A DNA stretch of 33,215 bases from Candidatus Bipolaricaulis sp. (GCA_028707055.1 JAQTVA010000005.1:1-33215), one strand, 5' to 3'; counted from the stretch's first letter, positions 18,420-27,688 are shown. Numbers and translations are program-made. Notes: a model not told the origin generated them from the sequence alone.

Positions 18420-18485
18420 GCAGGTGCGGCGCAGAACTATGTGAGCGGGTTCGGCGCAGAGTGATGTGAGCGGGGCGACGTAAGG
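18416..18485 (+). repeat. 25-bp direct tandem repeat, two full units plus a degenerate third
   Basis: gtgagcaggtgcggcgcagaactat (18416-18440) / gtgagcgggttcggcgcagagtgat (18441-18465) / gtgagcggggcgacgtaagg (18466-18485, partial). Confidence 0.8.
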
Positions 18486-18504
18486 AAGTATGGAAAGGAG
18501 AGTC

Positions 18505-19176
18505 ATGAAGGTTCTTGTGGTCACGTGCAGCCCAAATGAGAGCGGCCTGACCGCCGCGTGTGGAGAGGCGGCGCGGCAAGGCGTCGTCGACGGGCGGAGC
18601 CCCGCACGGGTGGTCGACCTGTCGAGCTACACGATCGAACGATGCGCCGTCTGCGCCGACGGGTGGGGGCCGTGCCGCACGAAGCACGAGTGCAGCGTGG
18701 AGGACGACTTCGGCGAGCTGCAGGGGATGTTCGGCGAGGCGGAGGCGTTCGTGTGGGTGACCCCGGTGTACTTCGGCGAGCCGAGCGAGACGTTCAAGGC
18801 GTTCTTCGATCGTCTCCGCCGTTGCGAGGCGACGAAGTCGGGCGGTATAGCGAGCGTGCTGGCGGAGAAGCCGACGATCTGCGTGGCCGCAGCGGGGGGA
18901 TCCGGGAACGGAGCCGTGCTGTGTCTAGCCGCGATGGAGCGCTTGGCCAAGCACCTCGGTGCGGCCACCGTCGACTTCATCCCGGTGACGCAACGAACGC
19001 GGGAGTATCAGCTGGAGACGATTCACGACGCGCTCGTGGCGCTGTGCACCGAGACGGGCAAACCCGCGAGGAAGCAGGAGCTGCCGATCTCCGCGCGCAA
19101 GGCTCGCCGATCGCCGCACGGCCGATCCGATCGGCGTGGGCACCGCAAGAGCGGCCCGCGCCAAGACGGCGAGTAG
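18505..19176 (+). CDS. Flavodoxin-fold NAD(P)H-dependent oxidoreductase (iron-sulfur-flavoprotein-like)
   Basis: MKVLVVTCSPNESGLTAACGEAA, CAVCADGWGPCRTKHECSVEDDF, and WVTPVYFGEPSETFKAFFDRL. RBS AAAGGAG before ATG 18505. Confidence 0.85.
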   Translation: MKVLVVTCSPNESGLTAACGEAARQGVVDGRSPARVVDLSSYTIERCAVCADGWGPCRTKHECSVEDDFGELQGMFGEAEAFVWVTPVYFGEPSETFKAFFDRLRRCEATKSGGIASVLAEKPTICVAAAGGSGNGAVLCLAAMERLAKHLGAATVDFIPVTQRTREYQLETIHDALVALCTETGKPARKQELPISARKARRSPHGRSDRRGHRKSGPRQDGE

Positions 19177-19190
19177 GCCGAAGGAGCCCC

Positions 19191-19216
19191 GCCGGGTCGG
19201 ACGAGGCCGACCCGGC
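19191..19216. terminator. Putative bidirectional terminator hairpin between convergent genes
   Basis: Perfect inverted repeat GCCGGGTCGG-ACGAGG-CCGACCCGGC (10-bp stem, 6-nt loop) between the two convergent stops; no U-tract. Confidence 0.65.
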
Positions 19217-19224
19217 CGAGTCCT

Positions 19225-20715
19225 CTAGAGCCGGTAGATCGCCCCGTACTTCTCGGTCACGTACCTCACGAAATGCTTGCCGTCGAGCTCGTGGCCGGTG
19301 ATCCGCTTCGTGAGCTCTTGCGGCTCACACGCCGCGCCGTGGCGGTGCACCTTCTCGCGCAGCCATGCAAGCAAGGGCTCGAAGTCGCCGGTCCGGATGG
19401 ACGCGTCGAGCGTCGGAACCTCCTCGCGGATCGTGCTGAACATCTGGGCTGCGTAGAGGTTCCCGAGCATGTAGGACGGGAAGTAGCCGAAGTAGCCCAT
19501 CGACCAATGCACGTCCTGCAGGACCCCCTGCGTGTCGTTCGGGGGAACCACGCCGAGGTAGCGCTCCATGGCGTCGTTCCACAACCGCGGCAGGTCGGCG
19601 ACGTCGATCGAGCCGTCGAGGAGCCCGGCCTCGATCTCGAACCGGAGCATAATGTGGAAGTTGTACGTGACCTCGTCCGCTTCCACGCGGACCAGCGACG
19701 GAGACACGACGTTCGCCGCGGCGTAGAGGTCCTTGGCCTTCGCGGTCTTGAACTGGGGGAAGAACTCGCCGAGGACGGGCTGGAAGAAGGTCCAGAACGG
19801 CAGACTCCTTCCGATCTGGTTCTCGATCATCCGTGACTGGGACTCGTGGATCCCGTTCGACGCGCCCCCTCCGAGGCCGAGCGCGTACACCTCCTCCGGC
19901 ATCCCCTGGTTGTAGAGCGCGTGTCCGCCTTCGTGTAGAGCGCTGAACACGCTCGACAGGAGCTGCGTCTCGAGGTAACGATTCGTGATGCGGACGTCGC
20001 CCGGCCCAATCGTCGTCGTGAATGGGTGGGCCACGTCGGCGAGTCCTCCCGCGTCGAAGTCGTAGCGAACCAGTTCGAGGACGCGCCGGGAGAGACGTCG
20101 CTGCGCCTCGGCGTCGAACGTTCCGTTCAGAACCGACGTGTCGGGAGGCGTCCCGTTCTCCTGAAGTCGGCGGAGGAACGGGACCAGGTCGGCGCGGAGC
20201 GGCTCGATGATCGCCTTGAGCTTCCGGCACGTCATGCCGGGTTCGAAGTCCTCGAGCAGCGCATCGTATGGGTGTTCCTCGTAACCGTAGTACTCGGCGA
20301 ACCTGCGCGCGTAACCGACCATCTTCTCTAGGTGGGGACGGAACGCGGCGAAGTCGTTGGCTTGTCGCGCGGCGATCCATGCTGTCTGTGCCTGGGACTG
20401 GGCGATGCTCTGTTCCTCGATCAGCTCGGGGGGAATCGCGCGGTTCCGATCGTGATTCTTCCCCACGCGGCGGATGCTCGCCCGCTCGAGCTCGCTGAGT
20501 CCGTCCGCCTTCCGAAGCTCCGCGAGGTACCGGCCGAGCTCGTCGGAGACGAGGAGCTCGAACAGCATCTTGCTCAGCTTTCCCGTGACCTGGGATCGGG
20601 TTGCGACGCCCTTGGCCGGCATGTGCGTCTGCTGGTCCCATCCGAGGAGACTCAGGGCAGAGGCGAGCTTGCCCATGTCGCCAATGTGATTTCGGTACGC
20701 GGTCAGCGTGTCCAA
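19225..20715 (-). CDS. Carboxypeptidase Taq family (M32) metallocarboxypeptidase
   Basis: LLGWDQQTHMPAKG, HEGGHALYNQG (HExxH), GASNGIHESQSRMIENQIG. Probable TTG start at 20715. Confidence 0.93.
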   Translation of the reverse strand: MDTLTAYRNHIGDMGKLASALSLLGWDQQTHMPAKGVATRSQVTGKLSKMLFELLVSDELGRYLAELRKADGLSELERASIRRVGKNHDRNRAIPPELIEEQSIAQSQAQTAWIAARQANDFAAFRPHLEKMVGYARRFAEYYGYEEHPYDALLEDFEPGMTCRKLKAIIEPLRADLVPFLRRLQENGTPPDTSVLNGTFDAEAQRRLSRRVLELVRYDFDAGGLADVAHPFTTTIGPGDVRITNRYLETQLLSSVFSALHEGGHALYNQGMPEEVYALGLGGGASNGIHESQSRMIENQIGRSLPFWTFFQPVLGEFFPQFKTAKAKDLYAAANVVSPSLVRVEADEVTYNFHIMLRFEIEAGLLDGSIDVADLPRLWNDAMERYLGVVPPNDTQGVLQDVHWSMGYFGYFPSYMLGNLYAAQMFSTIREEVPTLDASIRTGDFEPLLAWLREKVHRHGAACEPQELTKRITGHELDGKHFVRYVTEKYGAIYRL

Positions 20716-20765
20716 CGTGCCCCCTTGCGTCGCCGCGAACGGACGACGAAACGAAGATGGCGGGA

Positions 20766-20771
20766 AGTATA
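20766..20771 (-). promoter_or_regulatory. Putative -10 element (TATACT) for the M32 carboxypeptidase gene
   Basis: Reverse complement of agtata, about 50 nt upstream of the TTG start; no good -35. Confidence 0.35.
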
Positions 20772-20794
20772 CCCGACCGAATCGGAGGGAAGAC

Positions 20795-21544
20795 CTACTC
20801 GAGGTAGAGCTCGATGAGGCTTCCTGACAGCGTCGCAGGGTGTCCGGCGAACCGAACGATGCCCTCGGCGTCGATGACGATCGTTCGCGGGATCCCGACG
20901 ACGCCGTACGTCCGGGCCACGGCCTGGGACGCCGCGACGGAGTCCCACAGGGCAACCGCTCCCTTGAGCGAGCTGCTTCGGAGGTACGTCCTGGCGTCGG
21001 TCTCGGTGCGGTCGAGGCTGATCGTGACGAGGGCGACGCCGCGGTCACGATACGCCTCCCACAGGGCATGCAGCGCGGGCATCGACGTGCGGCAGGGCCC
21101 GCACCAACTCGCCCAGAAGTCGAGGATGACGACGGTCCCACGCAAGCTGGAGAGCGTCACCGGCTCGCCGTCCAGGGAGCGGAGGGTGAAGTCGGGAGCG
21201 CGGTTTCCGCGGGCGTAGCCGACCGGAAGGTCGTCGGCCGGGGCGGGAGAGCGTGCGGGGGACGCGGCAGACGGCGTCGGCGGGTCCACGGAGAGCACGG
21301 GAGTCGGCGCCGGGCGGATGGCGGGAGTCTGCTCCTCCGCAGGCGCAGCGACGGAAGCGGAAGGGTCGGAGGGCGAGGGCGCCACGACCTCGGTCGCCGC
21401 CGAGTCTTCCGGCGGCAGGGTCGGCTCGGAGGCAAAGGGATCGAAGACGAGCACATAGAGGAGCACGGCGAGCCCGACGATCCCCACGACGGCCCACGCG
21501 ATGGCCGGCCAACGGCGCGACGCCTTCCGGGCTGTGTGACGCAC
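20795..21544 (-). CDS. TlpA-like membrane-anchored thioredoxin-fold protein
   Basis: N-terminal TM segment, Pro/Ala/Ser-rich linker, then RAPDFTLRSLDGEPVTLSSLRGTVVILDFWASWCGPCRTSMPALHALW and GIPRTIVID. Confidence 0.9.
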   Translation of the reverse strand: MRHTARKASRRWPAIAWAVVGIVGLAVLLYVLVFDPFASEPTLPPEDSAATEVVAPSPSDPSASVAAPAEEQTPAIRPAPTPVLSVDPPTPSAASPARSPAPADDLPVGYARGNRAPDFTLRSLDGEPVTLSSLRGTVVILDFWASWCGPCRTSMPALHALWEAYRDRGVALVTISLDRTETDARTYLRSSSLKGAVALWDSVAASQAVARTYGVVGIPRTIVIDAEGIVRFAGHPATLSGSLIELYLE

Positions 21545-21702
21545 GAGGACCCCCTTCGTGAGAACGACCGGCTCGAGAGAGCCGGGTGAGTTTGAGGACC
21601 ATACGCGAAGACCAGGGAACGATCAAGGGGGTACCCTCAGGTTTGGATTCTCTCACGCCGGCGATACGATCTCCGGTATCGCTCGGGGAGTCGGGAGGAG
21701 AC

Positions 21703-22158
21703 ATGACGAAGCGGGGATGGTGGAGGGTTGGGGCGGTCGCACTGGGGATCGCCATAGTCGCGGTGGTGCTTCTCTGGCCGGCGCCGGATCCGCTGGCCGG
21801 GGTGCGCACCGTGGCCCTGCGGATAGGGAATGAGCCCGCTCCGGCGTCCGTCCTGGACCTTGAGGCGGAGCTGCGCGTCGTCCTGGGAAACCACGACATT
21901 CGGATCGTCTCGGACGAAGGCTCGGCCGACGCCGTACTGGCTCTCACCGCCGCCCGCCTGAATCTCGGCGACGTTGAGGTCGACTTCGCGAGCGGGACCG
22001 TGAGCGCCCGCGCAACGGCGGTCTGTCGGATCACGGACGTCCGCACGGGACGGAATCACATCATGGACTTCCGGGTCGTCGCGAAGGACGGCGAGGTTCG
22101 CGCCGACCTCGTGGCTCGGCGGTTCTGGGAGTTCTGGAAGCCCGCCCCGGAGAGCTAA
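21703..22158 (+). CDS. Uncharacterised membrane-anchored/exported protein
   Basis: MTKRGWWRVGAVALGIAIVAVVLLW TM/signal; RBS GGAGGAG; no recognised domain. Confidence 0.65.
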   Translation: MTKRGWWRVGAVALGIAIVAVVLLWPAPDPLAGVRTVALRIGNEPAPASVLDLEAELRVVLGNHDIRIVSDEGSADAVLALTAARLNLGDVEVDFASGTVSARATAVCRITDVRTGRNHIMDFRVVAKDGEVRADLVARRFWEFWKPAPES

Positions 22159-22169
22159 GGGCCGCACGG

Positions 22170-23075
22170 TCAGGAAGTTGGGTCTCCTGCGGCGTCCTGC
22201 GTCCGGATCTCCACGCGCTCGGCTCCAGGCAAGACGACGACCTGGGCCGTCACGCTGGATGCGCCCGGCGACGCGACGGAGCCGTCCGCCTGTCGGTATC
22301 CGTCGGGGATGACGACTTCCGCGACGTCATCCAGGCCTTCGACGACGAGGCGGACTCCGGCAGGAACCGTCAGGCGGAGGGCGTCGGCCGCGGCGTAGAC
22401 GGTGCACGGCGTGGCCGACGACAGCCGCACGGACGCGTCGTCCGCGCGAACGGACAGCGTCCCGACACTCGTTCGATCGAGGTTGACGTCACAGCGCGCG
22501 GCGGAGAGGGATAGGGTCATCGCCCGGTCGCCGGCGACACGAAGCTCCCACATCGGCCGACCGCGGATCGACCGTAGCGAGAACGGCCAGCGTGGCTCAC
22601 TTCGCAACTCCAGCCGGAACGTGGATCCCGCCAGAGCGGACGTCCTCACGAGCCGGTCGAGGCGGCGGACCTCGACCGAGCCTTCAACCAGTCGATCGCC
22701 GCCGCCGCTCACGACCATCGTGCAGTCGGCGCACGACGCGGAGATCTCTGCTGTCGACGCGGTCGGGAGCGGCTCGTTGATCTGCAAGGTCTCGACGATC
22801 CAACCGGACGGGGCGGCTACATGCAGGACGGAGCCGGCCGCCGCCGCAATCACGCAGCCGAGGACGAGAATCCCGAACGCCTGGCCAATCGACGCCCGCG
22901 AGAGGAGAAGGTCGACTCCGAGCAGGATGATCAGCACCGGCCAGCCGCGCGCGGCGATTCGCCAGACCTCTCGGACGTCGAGCACGCCGAAGTTGACGAG
23001 GAGGACAACGACCCCGAAGGCCATCAGGAGGAGAGGGAGCACGAAGGGTCCGCGGAGGGGCCCGCGGCGTCTCAA
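22170..23075 (-). CDS. LiaF/DUF5668-like membrane protein with extracytoplasmic beta-rich domain
   Basis: PFVLPLLLMAFGVVVLLVNFGVL...ARGWPVLIILLGVDLLL followed by a beta-rich region. TTG start (23075) overlaps the upstream TGA (TTGA), RBS GAGGAGG. Confidence 0.7.
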   Translation of the reverse strand: MRRRGPLRGPFVLPLLLMAFGVVVLLVNFGVLDVREVWRIAARGWPVLIILLGVDLLLSRASIGQAFGILVLGCVIAAAAGSVLHVAAPSGWIVETLQINEPLPTASTAEISASCADCTMVVSGGGDRLVEGSVEVRRLDRLVRTSALAGSTFRLELRSEPRWPFSLRSIRGRPMWELRVAGDRAMTLSLSAARCDVNLDRTSVGTLSVRADDASVRLSSATPCTVYAAADALRLTVPAGVRLVVEGLDDVAEVVIPDGYRQADGSVASPGASSVTAQVVVLPGAERVEIRTQDAAGDPTS

Positions 23076-23263
23076 GACGAGCCTCCTCGCAGGCTGCGGA
23101 AGATGGCCGAGAGCCCGATGGCGATCAACAACACCGGCCAGAACCGTGCGATCTCCTGCCACACGGCCCAGGAGACGACGTCCAGCGTGTTCAGCAGAAG
23201 CACGATTCCCGCTCCGAGAACGAGGAGCGGGAGAAGAAGCTCCGCAAAGCGTCGGGTGGTCAC
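23072..23263 (-). CDS. Small two-TM membrane protein (DUF5668/LiaI-like)
   Basis: [58 protein letters not shown] start overlaps upstream TGA (GTGA); RBS GGGAGGAGG. Confidence 0.7.
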   Translation of the reverse strand: MTTRRFAELLLPLLVLGAGIVLLLNTLDVVSWAVWQEIARFWPVLLIAIGLSAIFRSLRGGSS

Positions 23264-23730
23264 TCTGATCCTCCTCCCTTCAGTCGGCGCCACAACAGCG
23301 CGAGGCCGAGGCCGATCGGGACGATCGGCCACAGGACGCCCAACGTGATCCAGCGAATCCAGGTCACTCCAAGATTGCGCAGGAGGAAGAGGACGCCGAT
23401 CAGAATGAGCACCAGGGCGACCCATGCGGTCGCATCCGAACGGCCGGCCCCTTCCGGCGCCCGAAGCTCTTCGGCCCATGTTCGGGCACGATCGGCCATC
23501 TCCTCCGCCCCCTGGTGGACTCGCTCTCCGAGGTCCGCCGTGGTGCGGCCCTCCTCGGGGACCAGGAGCCACAGGATGAAGTATGCGGCGATGCCAATTC
23601 CGGTGATGACGGCGAAGAGGACGAATAGCAGGCGCACCAGGGTGGCATCCGTGCGGAAGTACTCCGCGAGTCCGCCGCAGACTCCGCCGAGCATCGAGTT
23701 CTTCCGGCTTCGGTAGAGCGTTCTCTCCAT
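23260..23730 (-). CDS. PspC-domain membrane protein
   Basis: [56 protein letters not shown] is a textbook PspC domain. RBS AGGAGG. Confidence 0.93.
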   Translation of the reverse strand: MERTLYRSRKNSMLGGVCGGLAEYFRTDATLVRLLFVLFAVITGIGIAAYFILWLLVPEEGRTTADLGERVHQGAEEMADRARTWAEELRAPEGAGRSDATAWVALVLILIGVLFLLRNLGVTWIRWITLGVLWPIVPIGLGLALLWRRLKGGGSE

Positions 23731-23749
23731 TCCGTCCTCCTGTCCGGCC

Positions 23750-23755
23750 AGTATA
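23750..23755 (-). promoter_or_regulatory. Putative -10 element (TATACT) of the pspC-like operon
   Basis: agtata on the plus strand, 20 nt upstream of ATG 23730; -35 weak. Confidence 0.35.
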
Positions 23756-23783
23756 CAAGCTTCCCCGCGTGGCGAGGGTCCGA

Positions 23784-24329
23784 TCAGAACAGCGGCTGCA
23801 TGCCGGGGACGCGCAGGCCGGAGCGCCGGAAGGCCTCCTCGAGGATCCGCCAGGTGGTCAGACAATCGGCGACGGCGTTGTGTGCCGTGTCCTGAGCAAC
23901 TCCGAAGTAGGCGGCCGCTTTGGACAGCGGCTGCCAGCGGTAGGTGCCGCGTCCGTCGTCCCACTCACCGTACAGCCTCGCGAACCACTCCATCGCACAC
24001 CACGGCCGAAATTGCGGGACCTCGAGCCCGTACCGTGCGTACGTGTTACGCAGGACCTGGGTATCGTAAGCGGCGTTGTAGATGATGACCCGGCGACCCG
24101 TGAGCGCGCGGGAGACGTCGGCGGCGATCGCAGGGAACTCCGGCCGGTCAGCGACGGACTCCATCGTGAGGCCGGAGATCCGGCTTGCCTCCGGTTCGAT
24201 CGGCTTGGCGGGGCGAACCGCCTCGGAGAGCACCGTCTCACCGCGGTGGTCGACGACGGCGATGGTGATGAGCTCCGGCGCCAGAAGACCCGTGGTCTCG
24301 GTGTCGAGGATCAGGAAGCGATCGTCCAT
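23784..24329 (-). CDS. DnaQ-like DEDDh 3'-5' exonuclease
   Basis: [23 protein letters not shown], and [11 protein letters not shown]. Confidence 0.92.
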   Translation of the reverse strand: MDDRFLILDTETTGLLAPELITIAVVDHRGETVLSEAVRPAKPIEPEASRISGLTMESVADRPEFPAIAADVSRALTGRRVIIYNAAYDTQVLRNTYARYGLEVPQFRPWCAMEWFARLYGEWDDGRGTYRWQPLSKAAAYFGVAQDTAHNAVADCLTTWRILEEAFRRSGLRVPGMQPLF

Positions 24330-24448
24330 CAGCGGACGAAGCTCCGCCCAGGAGCCGCGTGCCGTGCCGGTCGTCGTGTTCAGTCTTCGTCTCCTCTCGG
24401 TGCCGGGTCCGTGTCAGAGCTTCCGATTGGATCCTTCGTTACGGCGTT

Positions 24449-24679
24449 CTAGTCGCTCCTCCACCACCGACGCACGCGCGTCGACGCGCCGAGACCGGCC
24501 CCCGCGAAGAAGATGATTGACAGGAACCAGAGCGCGGCCGCCTGCCAGTAGTTCACCTTGACCGACACCAGGCCGAGTTGGTCGACCAGGATGCTGTTCC
24601 AGAGCGCCTGGATGACCCAGCTGAAGAAGAAGAACGCCCCGACGCCGCCTCCTGTGATGACTCCCCGCAATGCCCTCAT
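24449..24679 (-). CDS. Small membrane protein of unknown function
   Basis: 76 aa with two hydrophobic segments (GVGAFFFFSWVIQALW; AAALWFLSIIFFAGAGLG). Confidence 0.6.
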   Translation of the reverse strand: MRALRGVITGGGVGAFFFFSWVIQALWNSILVDQLGLVSVKVNYWQAAALWFLSIIFFAGAGLGASTRVRRWWRSD

Positions 24680-24708
24680 CCGCGAACCCTCCCTTTTGTG
24701 TCCAGACC

Positions 24709-24725
24709 ATGGAGCCTCGCTCCAT
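24709..24725. other. Small perfect hairpin ATGGAGC-CTC-GCTCCAT in the gap upstream of the small membrane protein gene
   Basis: 7-bp stem, 3-nt loop between genes; no U-tract, role unknown. Confidence 0.35.
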
Positions 24726-24780
24726 CATGATAGGTGAGTCGCACGAGCGGAGCCAGCGGTTCAACGCCGTCGCGCGGCGG

Positions 24781-26022
24781 CTAGTAGTCCCAATCGGACG
24801 CCGGGGCCGGCAGGCAGAGGACTCGGTCGAGTGCTCGCAGCAGACCGGGAGGCGCATCCAGGGTATCCGTCCAGGAGAGGGCGGTGGCGGATCGAACGCC
24901 GAGCCAGGCGCGAGAGAAGGCGTTGACCGACGCGCGAAGCGTCGCCAACGCTGCGTCTGTGCCTGGCTTGACGCCGCTCTCCGGGCCGAGGGTGACGACG
25001 TACGATCCGGCCACGCCGCGCCATCGCGAGTCCGGCGGGAGCATCGCCTCGATGGGGTCGCTGAGCTCGAGGTTGAACCGCACCGCATCGCCCGGGAGAT
25101 GGGTGGCGGTGAGCGCTTGGGGCAGATCGAGGATTCGTAACTGCCAATAGGCGCTCGACGACATGCGCTGGACGTGGGGAGAAGCCTCCGTCATTCGGCG
25201 GCCCTTGAACGGCTGACGCAGGAGGTCCTGAATCTGTAGTCCGGGAGGCTCGTGAATCTCGAGCGAGTGGATTTGATCCGCGAGGCTGTGAATCAGGGCC
25301 ATGAGTTCGTGAAACTCCTCGCGGCTGCGAAAAGCCATCCAATCGACGGTGTACGGTCCGCGGCGCGGCTTCTCCGCGGAACACCAGATGTGATATGTGA
25401 GGACGCCGTCGTCGTCGCGGTATCCGAGTCCAAACGCCTTCTCGTTCCAGAGCATGTCGGCCCGGGTCAGCTCACCGGAGAGGATGCTGGCCGCGCCGTG
25501 CCAGAGCCTCCGACGGAGCCGGTTTCCATGCACCGCTTCCCAGTCCGCAGACGTCAGACGCACGGGGATCCGCGGCGCGCGCTGGATCTCGAGCTGAGCC
25601 GGATCCAACGTGCACCATGTCTCGTACGGCCCGTTTCCGAATCCGAGGCGGTTGTAGAATCCCTGCTCAAACACGCCGAGCGCCGCGACGGGGGTCCCCG
25701 CCAGCGCTTCCTCGGCGAGCGCCCGCGCCGTAACACGGCCCGCCAATCCCTGTCGCCGAACGACGCGGCTCGTCGTGACGCCGGTCACGCACGCGAGCCG
25801 GATGTCCCCGTCGAGGTAGCGCAGGGTCGCGGGATGAACGTTGACGAGGCACTCCGCGGATCCGCCCACCGTGCCGACGACGGATCGTGCGCTCTCGGTG
25901 AACAGGCGAAAGGCCTCCTCGTTCTTGGCGCCGTCTACCCAGCCGCTCTCGGTCCACGCGCGGCGACACGCTTCGTAGTCCTGAGCCGGCCGGTATTCGC
26001 GAATCTCAACCACAGGTTTCAT
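24781..26022 (-). CDS. Eis-like GNAT N-acetyltransferase with C-terminal SCP2-like domain
   Basis: TGVTTSRVVRRQGLAGRVTARALAEEALAGTPVAALGVFEQGFYNRLGFG pattern typical of Eis/YitI-like proteins; about 413 aa. Confidence 0.8.
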   Translation of the reverse strand: MKPVVEIREYRPAQDYEACRRAWTESGWVDGAKNEEAFRLFTESARSVVGTVGGSAECLVNVHPATLRYLDGDIRLACVTGVTTSRVVRRQGLAGRVTARALAEEALAGTPVAALGVFEQGFYNRLGFGNGPYETWCTLDPAQLEIQRAPRIPVRLTSADWEAVHGNRLRRRLWHGAASILSGELTRADMLWNEKAFGLGYRDDDGVLTYHIWCSAEKPRRGPYTVDWMAFRSREEFHELMALIHSLADQIHSLEIHEPPGLQIQDLLRQPFKGRRMTEASPHVQRMSSSAYWQLRILDLPQALTATHLPGDAVRFNLELSDPIEAMLPPDSRWRGVAGSYVVTLGPESGVKPGTDAALATLRASVNAFSRAWLGVRSATALSWTDTLDAPPGLLRALDRVLCLPAPASDWDY

Positions 26023-26035
26023 GCGCCCTCGCGGA

Positions 26036-26785
26036 CTACCGCATGTAGATTCCACCGTTGGCGTTGATCGTCTCGCCGGTGATGTAGGCGGCCTCGTCCG
26101 AAGCCAGGAAGGCGACCAGGGCGGCGATCTCCTCAGGTTCCGCCGCGCGCCGCGCGGGGATCCGGGCCAGGATCGCGTCGCCGTAGCGAGCGAGGGAGTC
26201 CTTCGTCATGTCCGTTCTCGTGTACCCGGGAGAGACGGCGTTGACCGTGACGGCCGGCGCCAACTCCAGGGCGAGCGACTTGGTCAATCCAATCAGTCCG
26301 GCCTTGGCCGCGGCGTAGTGAGCGCCGTGGTCGGAGCCGGTCATGGCGCGCAACGAGGCGATGTTGATGATGCGTCCCCACGGCTCATTTCGCAGGTACG
26401 GCAGGGCGGCCTTCACCGCATAGAACGCCGAGGAGAGGTTCACGGCGACGGCGCGATTCCACGCGTCAACGGTCATTCCCTCGACGGTCGCGTGCTCGGA
26501 GAGGCCGGCGTTGTTCACCACGACGCGGAGTCCTCCGAACGCATCCGCGGTTCGCTGCACCATCGCTTCCACGGCGGAGAAGGAGCCGACGTCCGCTCGG
26601 ACGGCAATCGCCCGCCCGCCCGTTCGCTCGATCGCTTCCACTTCCCTGGAGGCGGCGTCCTCGGAGGTCACGTAGTTGATGCATACGCCGTACCCCATCG
26701 TGGCGAGCCGGCGGGCGATCGCGGCGCCAATGCCGCGGGAACTGCCGGTCACCAGGGCTCCGGGTCTCGAGTTCTCTCGGCTCAT
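26036..26785 (-). CDS. Short-chain dehydrogenase/reductase (3-oxoacyl-ACP reductase FabG-like)
   Basis: ALVTGSSRGIGAAIARRLA, VVVNNAGLSEHATV, HYAAAKAGLIGLTKSLALELAPAVTVNAVSPGYTRTDM, ITGETINANGGIYMR. Confidence 0.93.
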   Translation of the reverse strand: MSRENSRPGALVTGSSRGIGAAIARRLATMGYGVCINYVTSEDAASREVEAIERTGGRAIAVRADVGSFSAVEAMVQRTADAFGGLRVVVNNAGLSEHATVEGMTVDAWNRAVAVNLSSAFYAVKAALPYLRNEPWGRIINIASLRAMTGSDHGAHYAAAKAGLIGLTKSLALELAPAVTVNAVSPGYTRTDMTKDSLARYGDAILARIPARRAAEPEEIAALVAFLASDEAAYITGETINANGGIYMR

Positions 26786-26794
26786 CGTGGCCGC

Positions 26795-26800
26795 ATTATA
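26795..26800 (-). promoter_or_regulatory. Putative -10 element (TATAAT) immediately before the SDR gene
   Basis: Perfect TATAAT on the minus strand, 9 nt between hexamer and ATG at 26785. Confidence 0.45.
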
Positions 26801-26826
26801 GACGGCGGGACGGGCCCCCGCAGGCC

Positions 26827-27669
26827 CTAGAGGTACGTGAGGGCGGCGCGCGCCACTTCGACTCGCTCGTCGTCCTCGAGCCACCGCGCCAGTTCGGGGC
26901 GAACGATCTCGGGCCTACGGCGTCCGAGCTTCCACATCGCGGCGGCGACCGCACGCCACACATAGCGACGCTCGTCGAGCGACAACTTACGAAGCACGAT
27001 CAAAGCCTTCTTCGCCATTTCCGACGCGGCCGGGGACGTGAACGCCATGGCGACGTTCCACAACACCTGCTCGTCATTCGATGTCGACCACTGAATCAGG
27101 TGCTCGAACGTCAGGGCCGGGTACTGCTGCAGGAGGGCGGCGACGGCCGCCGGCCCGAGCGCGCGGCGAACCAGGGGATCCCGATCGGTCAGGAGAGGGC
27201 CGATCAGCCGTAGAAGGGGCTCGGCTCGATCCACCTGGCCGTGCCGCGCGGCGTGAACCACGGCCACGAGGAGGGCGTGCCGGACGTTGGCAGAGGAGTG
27301 GGCGCGCCACGGCTCGACGCGCGACACGACCCCAGGAAACTGATCGTCCAGCAGCCGGCCGGCCGACTCCGAGGCGGCATCGCGCACGGAGGGTTCCTCG
27401 TCGTCGGCGAGTCCGCGAAGCCGTGCGATCGTCCGATCGGGAGCGTCCGGATAGGCGTCGTAGCAGAGAAGGGCGGCCAGCTGCCGCATGACCGGTTCGA
27501 CATGCTCCGCGAGCCCCGCGGTGGTTTCGGAGAGCATCCCGACTTCTGCGGCGCGCTCGGCGAGCCGGCGCGCCGCGTAGCGTGCGGAGGACGTTCGCCC
27601 ACCGACAAGAAACCGGGCCAGTGCATCCATCTCGCCGCCCGCTATGGCCCGGTCGATCTCCGCTCGCAC
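26827..27669 (-). CDS. HEAT-repeat / DNA-alkylation-repeat-like protein
   Basis: Repeated helical LLxxxxPxVRxAxxxA-like units (DEEPSVRDAASESAGRLL; TDRDPLVRRALGPAAVAALL). GTG start 27669 with GAGGGGG RBS. Confidence 0.7.
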   Translation of the reverse strand: MRAEIDRAIAGGEMDALARFLVGGRTSSARYAARRLAERAAEVGMLSETTAGLAEHVEPVMRQLAALLCYDAYPDAPDRTIARLRGLADDEEPSVRDAASESAGRLLDDQFPGVVSRVEPWRAHSSANVRHALLVAVVHAARHGQVDRAEPLLRLIGPLLTDRDPLVRRALGPAAVAALLQQYPALTFEHLIQWSTSNDEQVLWNVAMAFTSPAASEMAKKALIVLRKLSLDERRYVWRAVAAAMWKLGRRRPEIVRPELARWLEDDERVEVARAALTYL

Positions 27670-27688
27670 GTCGCCCCCTCGTTTCCAC

